Shown here: in pieces, positions 25,583-34,607 of the stretch
How the letters are laid out: each line of letters opens with the position of its first letter
Numbering within the stretch: position 1 is the stretch's first letter
Assembly (NCBI RefSeq): GCF_024435075.2
Contig: NZ_JAMZEG020000002.1
Span: 1,007,501 to 1,071,500, forward strand
Source: Marinomonas maritima
Lineage (GTDB): Bacteria; Pseudomonadota; Gammaproteobacteria; Pseudomonadales; Marinomonadaceae
DNA length: 64,000 bases
Direction: 5' to 3'
Notes under the pieces: model-generated
Seen by the model: the letters and a program-made list of their open reading frames with translations, nothing else
What the model was told of the DNA's origin: nothing
Databases searched by the model: none
Program-made: the position numbers and the translations under genes

Positions 25583-27037
25583 TTACAATGCAATCGGGTA
25601 AATGCTTTGAGCGTAGTCGGCCAGATCTTGCAGCATAATCTTTTTAGCTGCAGGTAGATCGGGGGTTTGAGCAATGCGGTTAAGTTGGTCAAAATATTGC
25701 TCCATGTTAATAGATCCACCGCCGTCTTTTTCAAGCAAACGAATTTGGCGATATTCTTCCCACTCAACTCGTTGAGACTCACTTAGTTGATCTGGATAAT
25801 TACGACCAATATAGCGCATTAACATTTCAGGCAATCGACGATCATCAAACGACATTGCCAATTCTGCCAAATCACTAACCGGCGTCGAGCGAATAGCCTC
25901 CATTCTCGTCTTGTCTTCACGCGAGAAAAAACCGCCTGCGTACAACATTAAATCGGGGTCTTTTAAAATTGGACGCTCTGACTGAACAAAAACATCGCTT
26001 AACTTTGCAGCCAAGCCGGTCTGCCCCTTAATGATGGCAAGATTATGACGGCACACTTCTCCATCCAGCGCTAAACGCTTTACCACCTCAGTATCTTTCA
26101 GAAAAGTCGCTGGTGCTACCGCTGGCGACTTATTGTAATGAATGACTTTTAACGGCAACCTTTCTAGATCCCCCAATTCGTCTTTACGGGTAAATACTCG
26201 ATGACGTATTTCTTCAACATTTAAATCAATCAATGGTTGAGCATCGGCCATTAAGTCATACACAATCACACCATTTTTATTGGTGGGGTGTGGTGCAACA
26301 GGAACAACAAAAGCAGAATAATGCTTTGCTTGACCAAACATCCCCGATATATGCAGAAAAGGCTTCATTCGAGCAACATCAATAAATTGCTGCAACTCGT
26401 GTTTTTGGCGCATTTTCAAATAATAATCAAACAACCTAGGCTGCTTGGCACGAATCAATTTCGCTATTTCAATCGTACCGTACACGTCAGACAACGCATC
26501 ATGGGCTTGTTCGTGGGCTATTTCATTGGCTTTTGTTAAGAGCTCAAGCTTCATAGAAACCTGACCATCATCGCCTTTTGGCCAGATAATACCTTTTGGT
26601 CGCATGGCATAGGTCATTCGAACTAAGTCGATCATGTCCCAACGCGAACAACCGTTTTGCCATTCACGCGCATAAGGATCAATAAAGTTACGATAAAAAC
26701 CATGACGCACCACTTCGTCATCAAACCGAATCGTATTGTAACCAAGCGCACAAGTACCCGGTAACGACAACTCTGCTTCTACCGCTTGCATAAATTCAGC
26801 TTCACACAAGCCTTCTCTATTCGCGTCTTGTGGGCTAATACCCGTTAATAAACATGCCTCTGGCTGGGGAAGAACATCCTCAGCCAGTCGGCAATAAAAC
26901 ATAATCGGCTCACCGATAGGATTAAAATCAAGATCCGTCCTAATGCCTGCAAATTGCATTGGACGATCTCGTGCAGGGTCCGTTCCGGTCGTTTCAAAAT
27001 CAAACCAAAAAAATGAAGTGGGGCCCGATGAAGTCAC
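25583..27037 (-). CDS. sbcB: exodeoxyribonuclease I
   Basis: A 484-residue single-strand DNA-specific 3'-5' exonuclease used in mismatch repair and recombination. The DEDDh motif I is FFWFDFETTGTDPARDRPMQFAG at the N terminus. TIRFDDEVVRHGFYRNFIDPYAREW is motif II, and EQAHDALSDVYGTIEIAKLI carries the catalytic His and Asp. The SH3-like and helical C-terminal domains complete the standard length. The start is GTG at 27037, 7 residues before FFWFD, with AGGAA upstream. Confidence 0.95.
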   Translation of the reverse strand: MTSSGPTSFFWFDFETTGTDPARDRPMQFAGIRTDLDFNPIGEPIMFYCRLAEDVLPQPEACLLTGISPQDANREGLCEAEFMQAVEAELSLPGTCALGYNTIRFDDEVVRHGFYRNFIDPYAREWQNGCSRWDMIDLVRMTYAMRPKGIIWPKGDDGQVSMKLELLTKANEIAHEQAHDALSDVYGTIEIAKLIRAKQPRLFDYYLKMRQKHELQQFIDVARMKPFLHISGMFGQAKHYSAFVVPVAPHPTNKNGVIVYDLMADAQPLIDLNVEEIRHRVFTRKDELGDLERLPLKVIHYNKSPAVAPATFLKDTEVVKRLALDGEVCRHNLAIIKGQTGLAAKLSDVFVQSERPILKDPDLMLYAGGFFSREDKTRMEAIRSTPVSDLAELAMSFDDRRLPEMLMRYIGRNYPDQLSESQRVEWEEYRQIRLLEKDGGGSINMEQYFDQLNRIAQTPDLPAAKKIMLQDLADYAQSIYPIAL

Positions 27038-27117
27038 AAATAATTCCTGTTAGCCGTTAAATAAGACAGGTATTATACGCACCTTAAAGTGTATTTGGCG
27101 ATGAGAGGAGTTGATCA

Positions 27118-27627
27118 ATGCCAGTCCCAGTTAATTGCCCTTGTGGAACAGGAAGTCCTTATGAGATGTGTTGTGGCATGTACCACAATAATCCAGGCAC
27201 AGCACCAACAGCAGAAATACTAATGCGTTCACGCTACACCGCTTTTGCCATCGGTGATTTCGACTATATTGCTGTTACACAGAAAATAAAAGAAACACCA
27301 GATCAATCCTCTGCTGATATAAAAGACAGCAACGAAAACACCCAATGGATTAAACTGGAAATCAATGAGACAGAAGAAGGTCTAGAAAAAGACAAAGCAG
27401 GCGTTGTTGCTTTCTCGGCGCACTTTAAAGAAGGCAAGCACATTGGCCGCCTCAGTGAACGCTCTATTTTTAAGAAAGTTAAAGGACAATGGTTCTACAT
27501 TTCTGGTGAACACGAAGTACAAAAAAACACGCCTCTAATAAATTCAGATGCAATGAAAACAGGACGAAATGATCCTTGTTTGTGTGGGTCTGGTAAAAAA
27601 TTCAAAAAATGTTGCGCGATTAATTAA
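27118..27627 (+). CDS. YchJ-family protein with two SEC-C motifs
   Basis: A 169-residue UPF0225/YchJ protein. It begins with a Cys-rich CPCGTGSPYEMCCGMYH and ends with a SEC-C zinc motif GRNDPCLCGSGKKFKKCC, the metal site also found at the SecA C terminus. Between them is a small NTF2-like fold (LMRSRYTAFAIGDFDYI). GAGAGGAG is a strong ribosome-binding site 7 nt before the ATG. The family is widespread, binds zinc and has no firm function. It diverges from sbcB and converges with the aldo/keto reductase gene. Confidence 0.9.
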   Translation: MPVPVNCPCGTGSPYEMCCGMYHNNPGTAPTAEILMRSRYTAFAIGDFDYIAVTQKIKETPDQSSADIKDSNENTQWIKLEINETEEGLEKDKAGVVAFSAHFKEGKHIGRLSERSIFKKVKGQWFYISGEHEVQKNTPLINSDAMKTGRNDPCLCGSGKKFKKCCAIN

Positions 27628-27632
27628 TCGCG
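27615..27632. repeat. 18-bp palindrome across the ychJ stop codon
   Basis: CGCGATTAATTAATCGCG is a perfect palindrome that includes the TAA stop of the YchJ-like gene. It could form a small terminator hairpin with the following TAACCTTTATTC, but the T-tract is poor. Confidence 0.4.
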
Positions 27633-27659
27633 TAACCTTTATTCTAATAATTCCTTTCA

Positions 27660-28559
27660 TTACGCCACGGAATGCCCTTGAGACGCTGTCCAAATACGAA
27701 ACCAATCGTCGTCATTTAATGCAATGGTCATAGCGTCCACTGCCGCGGCCAAACGAGCTACTTTCCCAGAACCCATCACAGGACAAATTTCTGCAGGATG
27801 GCGTAACAACCATGCCACAACAACCTGATCAACCGTACAATTCATTTCTTCTGCGACTGTTTTTAATACCACCTGAACACGCTTGGCTTTTTCATTCGTG
27901 CCTGAAAAAATGTCGCCACCCGCAAAAGGCGACCAAGCCATTGGTGTCACGGCATGTCGCTGTGCATGATTCAGTGTACCATCATCAAAATGCTGTAACG
28001 CCAAAGGAGACAGCTCCACTTGATTAATAATCAGTGGCGCATCAAGGCGAGACTGTAATAAATCAAATTGGTGCGTAGTAAAATTCGACACACCAAAATG
28101 CTTTACTTTGCCCAAGGTAAATAACAAATCAAGCGTCTGTGCAATCTCATCCGCATCCATTAACGGACTTGGACGATGCAGCAACAAAGTATCAATGTAT
28201 TCACACTGTAGGTTTGCCAACGATCGATCCACACTCGCTAAAATGTGCTCAGCACGATAATTATAGCGATGCACGTTAATATCAGGACGACGATTAGAAG
28301 GTAGCAAAATCCCACATTTTGTGATGATTTGCATTTTATCGCGCAATGCTGGTTTGTGCTTTAACGCATTACCAAACAAGGTTTCGCACTGATAATCACC
28401 GTAAATATCGGCATGGTCAAATGTGGTTACACCAAGGTCTAAACAGGCTTCGATAAAGCCCAACGATTCTTGAGAAGTCATGCTCCACTCTTCCATTCGC
28501 CAAAAGCCCTGCGCTAGGCGCGAACCTTCGAAACCCAAGGGGTGATATTGATGTCTCAT
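27660..28559 (-). CDS. aldo/keto reductase, YdhF-like
   Basis: A 299-residue NADPH-dependent TIM-barrel oxidoreductase. Key residues are visible: FDHADIYGDY (Asp and Tyr of the catalytic tetrad), KMQIITKCGI (Lys), DTLLLHRPSPLM (His) and the late cofactor loop PVMGSGKVARL. The region LGVTTFDHADIYG plus YRAEHILASVDRSLANLQ resembles E. coli YdhF. The physiological substrate is unknown. It stands alone between a convergent ychJ-like gene and the divergent aroA. Confidence 0.88.
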   Translation of the reverse strand: MRHQYHPLGFEGSRLAQGFWRMEEWSMTSQESLGFIEACLDLGVTTFDHADIYGDYQCETLFGNALKHKPALRDKMQIITKCGILLPSNRRPDINVHRYNYRAEHILASVDRSLANLQCEYIDTLLLHRPSPLMDADEIAQTLDLLFTLGKVKHFGVSNFTTHQFDLLQSRLDAPLIINQVELSPLALQHFDDGTLNHAQRHAVTPMAWSPFAGGDIFSGTNEKAKRVQVVLKTVAEEMNCTVDQVVVAWLLRHPAEICPVMGSGKVARLAAAVDAMTIALNDDDWFRIWTASQGHSVA

Positions 28560-28859
28560 GCTTTCTCTCCTTTCCTACCATCATTTTAATGCTCAATATT
28601 CTAAGTTATGACGCACACAACACAAACCAAAAAAAACCAGCATTCTCACAATCCATTGCCTTAGGGCAACTGACACAACTCATCATCGAAGGTATACTAG
28701 TTCACATTCAAGACAGACCTCTTTCAATTAGAGCGATGCGACCACATACAAACGGACACTTTTTGGGCAATACCGAACACTTATAATTTACTCGCAGCGA
28801 CACACTACTAAACACAAGAGCTAAACAACAAACAAAACACCACTGTGATGGACTTAATA
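28560..28859. other. intergenic region between aldo/keto reductase and aroA
   Basis: I see no gene here. The 66-codon plus-strand frame 28589-28786 has no ribosome-binding site and looks random. A good -10 (TATAAT, 28782-28787) about 75 bp before aroA is the only promoter-like element, without a convincing -35. Confidence 0.5.
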
Positions 28860-30137
28860 ATGAATTCAATTACGCTAGGCCCCCTTTCCAAAGCCAATGG
28901 AGAGATCCAAATCCCAGGTTCCAAAAGCCTTTCTAACCGCATTTTACTTTTAGCAACCTTAGCGAAGGGCACCACAAAGATTACCAACTTACTAGACAGC
29001 GACGACATTCGTCACATGCTAGAAAGTCTCACCAAATTAGGTGTTAACTACTCCCTAGAAGACAAGGGTACGACTTGTATTTTAGAGGGCCTTGGCGGTC
29101 CTATTCAGGCCGATTTTGGCGATTTATTCCTCGGTAATGCCGGCACAGCAATGCGCCCTCTTACTGCCGCACTCTGTCTTGGCAAAGGCGAGTTCCATCT
29201 TCACGGCGAACCTCGCATGCACGAACGTCCGATTGGCGATCTTGTCGATACACTACAAGCATTAGGTGTAGACATTGCTTATGAAGGCGAGACAAACTAC
29301 CCTCCGCTGCGAATTAAAGCCAATGGTTTGTCTGGCGGCGAAGTCTCTATTAAAGGCAATATTTCTAGCCAATTTTTAACGGCTATTTTGATGAGTGCGC
29401 CTTTGGCGAAGAACGACTTAACCATCAAAGTCGATGGTGAATTAGTGTCTAAGCCGTACATCGATATTACATTGCATGTGATGAAGCAATTCGGTGTTGA
29501 AGTAGAAAATCAAAATTACCAAGCTTTTGTCGTGAAAGGTCAACAGACCTACCAAAGCCCAGGTGAAATCATGGTGGAAGGCGACGCGTCTTCAGCATCT
29601 TATTTCCTAGCTGCGGCGGCCATTGCCGGCGGAAAAATTAAAGTTCACGGAGTAGGAACAGACAGCGTGCAAGGCGATGTCAAGTTTGCAGAAGTACTCG
29701 AGAAAATGGGCGCTAAAATCACCTACGGCCCAACGTGGATAGAAGCAGAACACAAGGAACTTAACGGCGTCGATTTAGACATGAACCACATTCCAGATGC
29801 GGCCATGACCATTGCCACGACGGCCCTTTTTGCCAAAGGCCCAACCACTATCCGAAACATCTATAACTGGCGCGTAAAAGAAACAGATCGTTTGTACGCT
29901 ATGGCAACCGAATTGAAAAAGCTCGGTGCCGATGTCATCGAAGGTGAAGACTTCATTACCGTAACGCCCGTTACAAAACTAAAGCATGCAGAAATCGATA
30001 CGTATAACGATCACCGAATCGCCATGTGCTTTTCACTCGTGGCCTTCTCGGATACACCAGTGACGATCAACGACCCGGGTTGCACCTCAAAAACTTTCCC
30101 AACGTACTTCGAGTTATTCAATACAATCGCTAGCTAA
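28860..30137 (+). CDS. aroA: 3-phosphoshikimate 1-carboxyvinyltransferase (EPSP synthase)
   Basis: A 425-residue enzyme of the shikimate pathway that joins PEP to shikimate-3-phosphate. Signatures are IPGSKSLSNRILLLA (phosphate-binding Lys/Ser), FLGNAGTAMRPLTAAL (PEP-binding loop), RPIGDLV, DAAMTIA, NWRVKETDR and the C-terminal PGCTSKTFPTYFE. The GNAGTAMRPL loop is of the class I glyphosate-sensitive form. ATG 28860 matches the usual N terminus and has GGA 8 nt upstream; GTG 28845 and ATG 28848 are alternatives in frame. Confidence 0.95.
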   Translation: MNSITLGPLSKANGEIQIPGSKSLSNRILLLATLAKGTTKITNLLDSDDIRHMLESLTKLGVNYSLEDKGTTCILEGLGGPIQADFGDLFLGNAGTAMRPLTAALCLGKGEFHLHGEPRMHERPIGDLVDTLQALGVDIAYEGETNYPPLRIKANGLSGGEVSIKGNISSQFLTAILMSAPLAKNDLTIKVDGELVSKPYIDITLHVMKQFGVEVENQNYQAFVVKGQQTYQSPGEIMVEGDASSASYFLAAAAIAGGKIKVHGVGTDSVQGDVKFAEVLEKMGAKITYGPTWIEAEHKELNGVDLDMNHIPDAAMTIATTALFAKGPTTIRNIYNWRVKETDRLYAMATELKKLGADVIEGEDFITVTPVTKLKHAEIDTYNDHRIAMCFSLVAFSDTPVTINDPGCTSKTFPTYFELFNTIAS

Positions 30138-30162
30138 AAAATGTACTTGGGCTTTTCCAAAC

Positions 30163-30191
30163 AAAAAAAGCCCCAGCATTTCGGCTGGGGC
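30163..30191 (-). terminator. terminator of the Spy/CpxP-like gene
   Basis: GCCCCAGC and GCTGGGGC form a perfect 8-bp GC-rich stem around ATTTCG. On the minus strand the stem is followed by seven T. It may also limit read-through from aroA. Confidence 0.9.
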
Positions 30192-30229
30192 AAAGCTCTC
30201 AATATAAAGGGAAGTGAGTTAGCTAAATA

Positions 30230-30712
30230 TTACGACTGTGGTTGCACTGGTGCTTCGAGCTTTTCAACCTGTTGCGGAGTAAGCAATTCATATAAACCTG
30301 CGCGATTCTTTGCGAAAGCAATAGTAAGACTTTCCGTCAATTCACCGCTGTCTTCAGCAAGATCATCCACTTTGTCCATGTAGTTTTTTGAGCTTGGCGA
30401 CAAGCTGCTTAGCTCTACTTGAGTACTATGAAGCTGCTCTTGTATTTTACGAATGGCCTTGCCATCCTTTTCAAAAAGGTCAGACACTTTCGATTGTGTT
30501 TCTTTATCTAGACCAAGCTGCTGTGCCATACGGCTTGCCAGTTGCTCATGGCTTGGCGCGGCATTGATTTGAGCCTCTGGTACGGTTTGACCTCGAACCG
30601 TTGTCGATTGAGGTGCTTTCGTCTCTGCATAAGCGCTGACGGCCACGCCGGTTATAATCGCGGCACTCAAACCGATAACGCCTATCATTCCTGCTTTTTT
30701 ACGATTAAACAT
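30230..30712 (-). CDS. Spy/CpxP-like periplasmic protein
   Basis: A 160-residue exported protein. The signal peptide (MFNRKK, hydrophobic helix, AYA-E cleavage after residue 29) is followed by a helical domain rich in Gln, Glu and Lys. LTPQQVEKLE near the end matches the LTxxQ motif of Spy/CpxP proteins, which act as ATP-independent periplasmic chaperones or stress regulators. ATG 30712 is favoured over an upstream start at 30763 because AAGGAG lies 8 nt before it and the signal peptide begins there. The match rests on the LTxxQ motif and general composition, so the family call is moderate. Confidence 0.7.
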   Translation of the reverse strand: MFNRKKAGMIGVIGLSAAIITGVAVSAYAETKAPQSTTVRGQTVPEAQINAAPSHEQLASRMAQQLGLDKETQSKVSDLFEKDGKAIRKIQEQLHSTQVELSSLSPSSKNYMDKVDDLAEDSGELTESLTIAFAKNRAGLYELLTPQQVEKLEAPVQPQS

Positions 30713-30921
30713 TGTTGGCTCCTTAAGCTCTGTTTCTGTTTGGATGAAATCTATTATGTCCATTTATTTGTCAAACAGTGTCAAAGAGAAAGAATCCACC
30801 TGCAAAGCTTGTCATGATTGCGTAAGGGAAAATGCGCATTCTCATGCTTTCCCTACTAACCGAGCAAGCATGAACATATTCTTAGGAATGACGATGAACG
30901 CCTTTACTCTCTGTGCATTCT

Positions 30922-32109
30922 TTAGAAATGAGACAGCGCAGGATCCCAATCCTTCCATACCACTTCACGCCCTTGCGATCGAATCATCGCGGAAATGTCT
31001 GCTACAGAACGCTCATCGCTTATTTCGAATTGTTCCAATGCCTCTTGAGAATCATCCGCGTACCCGCCGGGTTGCGTTTTAGACTCGGCACTCATAGTAG
31101 TAAACCCCATTCGTACAGCGTGATTTCGAAACTCAGCCGATTCCCGTGTCGACAAGCTCATTTCTAAATCTCTATCAAATAAACGCCACGCGGCAATCAG
31201 TTGAACCAACTGTCGATCTGAAATCACCGATTTAGGCACGATGCCACCTTCACACGGTCGAATACGCGGAAACGCCACGCTAAAGCGGCTTCGCCAATAG
31301 CGTTTTTGCAAATGCCGCAGATGATGCGCCATCATCACAGAGTCTGTGCGCCAGTCCTCCAAACCCAGCAAAACACCCAACCCTACTTTATGAATTCCGG
31401 CTTGCCCAATACGATCCGGTGCGTCTAAGCGGTAATTGAAATTGGATTTATTACCGCGTAAATGATGCTCAAGATACGTCTTGCGTCGATAGGTTTCTTG
31501 ATAAACCAAGACACCATCTAAGCCAATGGTTTGCAGTGTTTTGTATTCAGCCGCATCCAAGGGCTGTACTTCCATCGATAACTGACTGAAATACGGTTTA
31601 ATGTGCGGAATCATGCGCTCAAAATACGGCATGGACACTTTATTAGTTTCACCTGTTACCAACAACAGATGATCAAAGCCTTTACTTTTAATCGCCATCA
31701 CTTCTTTTTGAACCTGAGATTCATCCAGTGTGAGACGCTTAATCGCGTTGCTCATCGAAAAACCACAATAGGTACATTCATTCGCACAGGTGTTAGACAA
31801 ATACAAAGGAGCAAATAGGCTCAGTGTGTTACCAAAACGCTGTAAGGTCAGCTTTTCGCTTTTATCCACCATTTTAAGTAAATAAGGTTCCGCCGCGGGT
31901 GAAATCAGCGCCGTAAAGTCATCCACATTTAATTTGTTTTTCCCAAGCGCACGCAGCACATCTTGCTCAGTTTTCTCTTCATGTGAACGAGTAACCGACT
32001 GCCAATCTGCATTCTCTACAAACTCACTAAATTGACCGGCAATGGTTGGAGCTTGCTCTAGCAATCTAACCTTGCTTATATTTGTGCTTGAATCAGGTAT
32101 CAAACTCAT
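30922..32109 (-). CDS. thiH: 2-iminoacetate synthase ThiH
   Basis: A 395-residue radical-SAM enzyme that cleaves tyrosine to dehydroglycine (iminoacetate) and p-cresol for the thiazole half of thiamine. The 4Fe-4S/SAM motif is CANECTYCGFS (CxxxCxxC) at about residue 114. LLLVTGE and MEVQPLDAAEY follow, as in ThiH. Its ATG overlaps the thiG stop by 4 bp. It is the last gene of the thiC operon. A ThiH rather than ThiO route suggests anaerobic-capable dehydroglycine supply. Confidence 0.95.
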   Translation of the reverse strand: MSLIPDSSTNISKVRLLEQAPTIAGQFSEFVENADWQSVTRSHEEKTEQDVLRALGKNKLNVDDFTALISPAAEPYLLKMVDKSEKLTLQRFGNTLSLFAPLYLSNTCANECTYCGFSMSNAIKRLTLDESQVQKEVMAIKSKGFDHLLLVTGETNKVSMPYFERMIPHIKPYFSQLSMEVQPLDAAEYKTLQTIGLDGVLVYQETYRRKTYLEHHLRGNKSNFNYRLDAPDRIGQAGIHKVGLGVLLGLEDWRTDSVMMAHHLRHLQKRYWRSRFSVAFPRIRPCEGGIVPKSVISDRQLVQLIAAWRLFDRDLEMSLSTRESAEFRNHAVRMGFTTMSAESKTQPGGYADDSQEALEQFEISDERSVADISAMIRSQGREVVWKDWDPALSHF

Positions 32110-32882
32110 GACAAAGCACCTAGGAATTCAGTCAGTGGACTGGTCGCCTGCGCCTGCACGCGCTTTTCTCCTAAACCTGATTCATAGGCGATTCGCCCCG
32201 CCTCAACAGCAAGACGAAAGGCTTTGCCCATTTGCGCGGGTTGTTTTGCAACCGCCATGGCGGTATTGACCAACACCGCATCCGCACCAATTTCTAACGC
32301 CAAAGCTGCATCCGATGGTGCGCCAATGCCAGCATCGACAATCACTGGCACTGCACTTTGTTCAATAATGATTTCCAAAAATGGACGGCTAGCCAACCCC
32401 ATATTAGAACCAATTGGTGAACCTAACGGCATCACACATTGACACCCCACCTCTTCTAACCGCTTACAAAGCACAGGATCAGCATGGACATAAGGCATGA
32501 CCACAAAGCCTTTTTTGATTAATTCTTCGGCTGCTAATAACGTTTCCACGCCATCTGGCATTAAGTAGCGAGGATCAGGATGAATTTCTAATTTGACCCA
32601 ATTTGTCTCCAATGCTTCTCTAGCCAGTTCAGCGGCAAACACCGCTTCTTTCGCGGTGCGCGCGCCAGACGTATTCGGTAATAACTTAATACCATGCTGC
32701 TGCAAGGGTTGTAGAATATTATCGGTTTGATGTTTCAAATCCATACGACGTAAAGACAAAGTGACCAACTCACTTTCACTAGCGGCCAAAGATGCCATCA
32801 TGGCATCCGCGCTGGCGTATTTTCCGGTACCCGTAAAAAGTCGAGAATGAAATTCATGCCCTGCAATAAAAAAAGACGACAT
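32106..32882 (-). CDS. thiG: thiazole synthase ThiG
   Basis: A 258-residue TIM-barrel enzyme that builds thiazole phosphate from DXP, dehydroglycine and ThiS thiocarboxylate. Motifs: FTGTGKYAS, TLSLRRMDL, LLPNTSGARTAKEAV, NWVKLEIHPD (with the Schiff-base Lys), LPLGSPIGSN-type PLGSPIGSNMGL, VPVIVDAGIGAPSDAALALEIGADAVLVNTA. ATG 32882 is preceded by GGAGG at 5 nt; the longer reading to 32930 lacks such a site and adds non-conserved residues. Confidence 0.96.
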   Translation of the reverse strand: MSSFFIAGHEFHSRLFTGTGKYASADAMMASLAASESELVTLSLRRMDLKHQTDNILQPLQQHGIKLLPNTSGARTAKEAVFAAELAREALETNWVKLEIHPDPRYLMPDGVETLLAAEELIKKGFVVMPYVHADPVLCKRLEEVGCQCVMPLGSPIGSNMGLASRPFLEIIIEQSAVPVIVDAGIGAPSDAALALEIGADAVLVNTAMAVAKQPAQMGKAFRLAVEAGRIAYESGLGEKRVQAQATSPLTEFLGALS

Positions 32883-32883
32883 A

Positions 32884-33081
32884 TTAGCCTCCAGCAATGG
32901 ATTCAAAAATAAAAACCTGACTCTGTTCATTCAACTCAGTGTTGCTCCATAAACTCTTCGGCACCACCCGCTGATCAATTGCTACTGCAATGCCTTTCGT
33001 CTCTTTCCCCAAGCTATCCAGTAAATCCTTTAACGTTTCACCAGAAAAATCAAAAGGAGCGTCATTCAGCATAATATTCAT
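32884..33081 (-). CDS. thiS: sulfur carrier protein ThiS
   Basis: A 65-residue ubiquitin-fold sulfur carrier. It ends in the required Gly-Gly (ESIAGG), which is adenylated and converted to a thiocarboxylate. The core VAIDQRVVPKSLW resembles other ThiS proteins. Its ATG overlaps the thiDE stop codon by one base. The activating enzyme ThiF is not encoded in this operon, so ThiF or MoeB must act from elsewhere. Confidence 0.93.
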   Translation of the reverse strand: MNIMLNDAPFDFSGETLKDLLDSLGKETKGIAVAIDQRVVPKSLWSNTELNEQSQVFIFESIAGG

Positions 33082-34592
33082 TAAACACTTCCTTCTTCGT
33101 GTTGAAGTAATGATGCCATGAGTGACCGTGTCGCCACTTCTGGATTATCCGCTTTTGTAATCGCCGTCACTAAAGCCACACTAGTCACACCGGTTTTCGC
33201 GACTAAAGGCAGTCTTTCAGCGTCAATGCCACCGATGGCAACCGTCGGATAATGACCTTTAAGTAAACGAGCATAATGGGCAAGACGCTTTACCCCTTGT
33301 GGCTGAGATGGCATATCTTTGGTTTGCGTTGGGAAAATATGCCCTAAGGCGATGTAACTCGGTTTAATCAATTGGGCACGTGCAATTTCGTAATACCCGT
33401 GAGTGCTGATACCTAATCGAAGCCCAGCCTCCTGAATAGCAGACAGGTCTGCCACATCTAAATCTTCCTGACCCAGATGCACACCATAAGCACCAAAGGT
33501 GATCGCCTGCTGCCAATAATCATTAATAAAGACCTGTGCGTTGTACTTTTTACCTAAGGCGATTGCCTGTTGAATTTTCCCTTCTAACTCAGGGTCGTTT
33601 GGATTTTTGATCCGAAGTTGAGCCAATTTGATGCCTTGCTTGAGCACCAAGGTCAACCAAGCAATCGTATCCACCACCGGATATAAACCCATTTTATTCA
33701 GATCCATCTTGGCAAATGACAAATGGGGCGCATTCGAACATTTATGAGGCGTCATTATTATAGGTAAATTTTCGATCTGCAAAGGCCAACCCGGTAGCCC
33801 AAATTGGGTGGTTTTTTCATCAATCTTCAACGTCGATTTAAATGCCGCATTTAGATAGGCTTTCGCCATGGTCATCGCATCGAATACATCGTAACCATGA
33901 GCAATGAAGCTCGCCAACGCCATCGACAAAGTCCCACCTTTGCCATCGGCATTCTGTCTGATTAACTTGTCACTTGAAAAACCGACAATACTGGTTTGGC
34001 TCACTAACCAATCCGTCATTTTTCCTGCTTCAGTGCGATCTCCTTTTATTAACCAGCGACACGGTGACGCGTAAAAATACGCAGCCAGTTGCGCTTGTAA
34101 ATCCGTTATAGATTGCTTACCAGACAGCCCCGTTAGTCTTTCAAATTCTCGTCGGGTCGGCGTAATTACATCGACATAAGGCAACAAAGGGGCGAGTAAA
34201 TCTGCCCCAAAGTCTGCTTTTGCTAGATCATTCCTATTACTTCCGCTTACCATGACAGGATCAAATACCACTAGCACATTAGGATAGTCCGCTTTCAAAC
34301 GTTCTAGCCAAGTAGAACAGGCTTTCACTATTTCTGCCGATGGCAAGAAACCAATTTTAATCGCATCTGGCGGCAGATCATCTAGCAAAGTTTGCCATTG
34401 CTCGTTAAATCTAGACAGCGAGATCGGCTCTAACAAATAGCCGTTTTGAGAATTTTTCTCACTGGTGGCAGCCATAATACTTTCAACATGGCAGTCTAAA
34501 TCTTGGCCTGTGCAAATATCTGATGGCAACCCTGTGTGGGCGGACGAATCCGACCCGCCCACACACCAGACAACAGGAGGTTTAATAGACAT
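33081..34592 (-). CDS. thiDE: ThiD-ThiE fusion protein with degenerate ThiD domain
   Basis: A 503-residue fusion. Residues 1 to about 265 align in outline with HMP(-P) kinase ThiD: GGSDSSAHTGLPSD near the start, KIGFLPSAEIV, VFDPVMVSGS, LIKGD. Residues about 300-500 are thiamine-phosphate synthase ThiE: LAQLRIK, VFINDYWQQAI, GVHLGQEDLD, LGISTH, YIALGHIFPTQTK, TVAIGGI, all intact. In the ThiD half, the substrate loop GGAGIQAD is replaced by AHTGLPSD. The anion-hole GTGC is GKGG (217-220), so the conserved Cys is gone. The kinase half may be inactive or changed in function. GGAGG precedes the ATG. Confidence 0.88.
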   Translation of the reverse strand: MSIKPPVVWCVGGSDSSAHTGLPSDICTGQDLDCHVESIMAATSEKNSQNGYLLEPISLSRFNEQWQTLLDDLPPDAIKIGFLPSAEIVKACSTWLERLKADYPNVLVVFDPVMVSGSNRNDLAKADFGADLLAPLLPYVDVITPTRREFERLTGLSGKQSITDLQAQLAAYFYASPCRWLIKGDRTEAGKMTDWLVSQTSIVGFSSDKLIRQNADGKGGTLSMALASFIAHGYDVFDAMTMAKAYLNAAFKSTLKIDEKTTQFGLPGWPLQIENLPIIMTPHKCSNAPHLSFAKMDLNKMGLYPVVDTIAWLTLVLKQGIKLAQLRIKNPNDPELEGKIQQAIALGKKYNAQVFINDYWQQAITFGAYGVHLGQEDLDVADLSAIQEAGLRLGISTHGYYEIARAQLIKPSYIALGHIFPTQTKDMPSQPQGVKRLAHYARLLKGHYPTVAIGGIDAERLPLVAKTGVTSVALVTAITKADNPEVATRSLMASLLQHEEGSV

Positions 34593-34607
34593 AATTCCTC
34601 CTTGCGC

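Noticed and set aside
28589..28786. 66-codon plus-strand frame before aroA
   Set aside because: No ribosome-binding site, no family resemblance; ends in the probable aroA promoter region.
30744..31082. 112-codon plus-strand frame opposite thiH and its downstream gap
   Set aside because: Mostly antisense to thiH; the sequence looks like a shadow of the radical-SAM gene.
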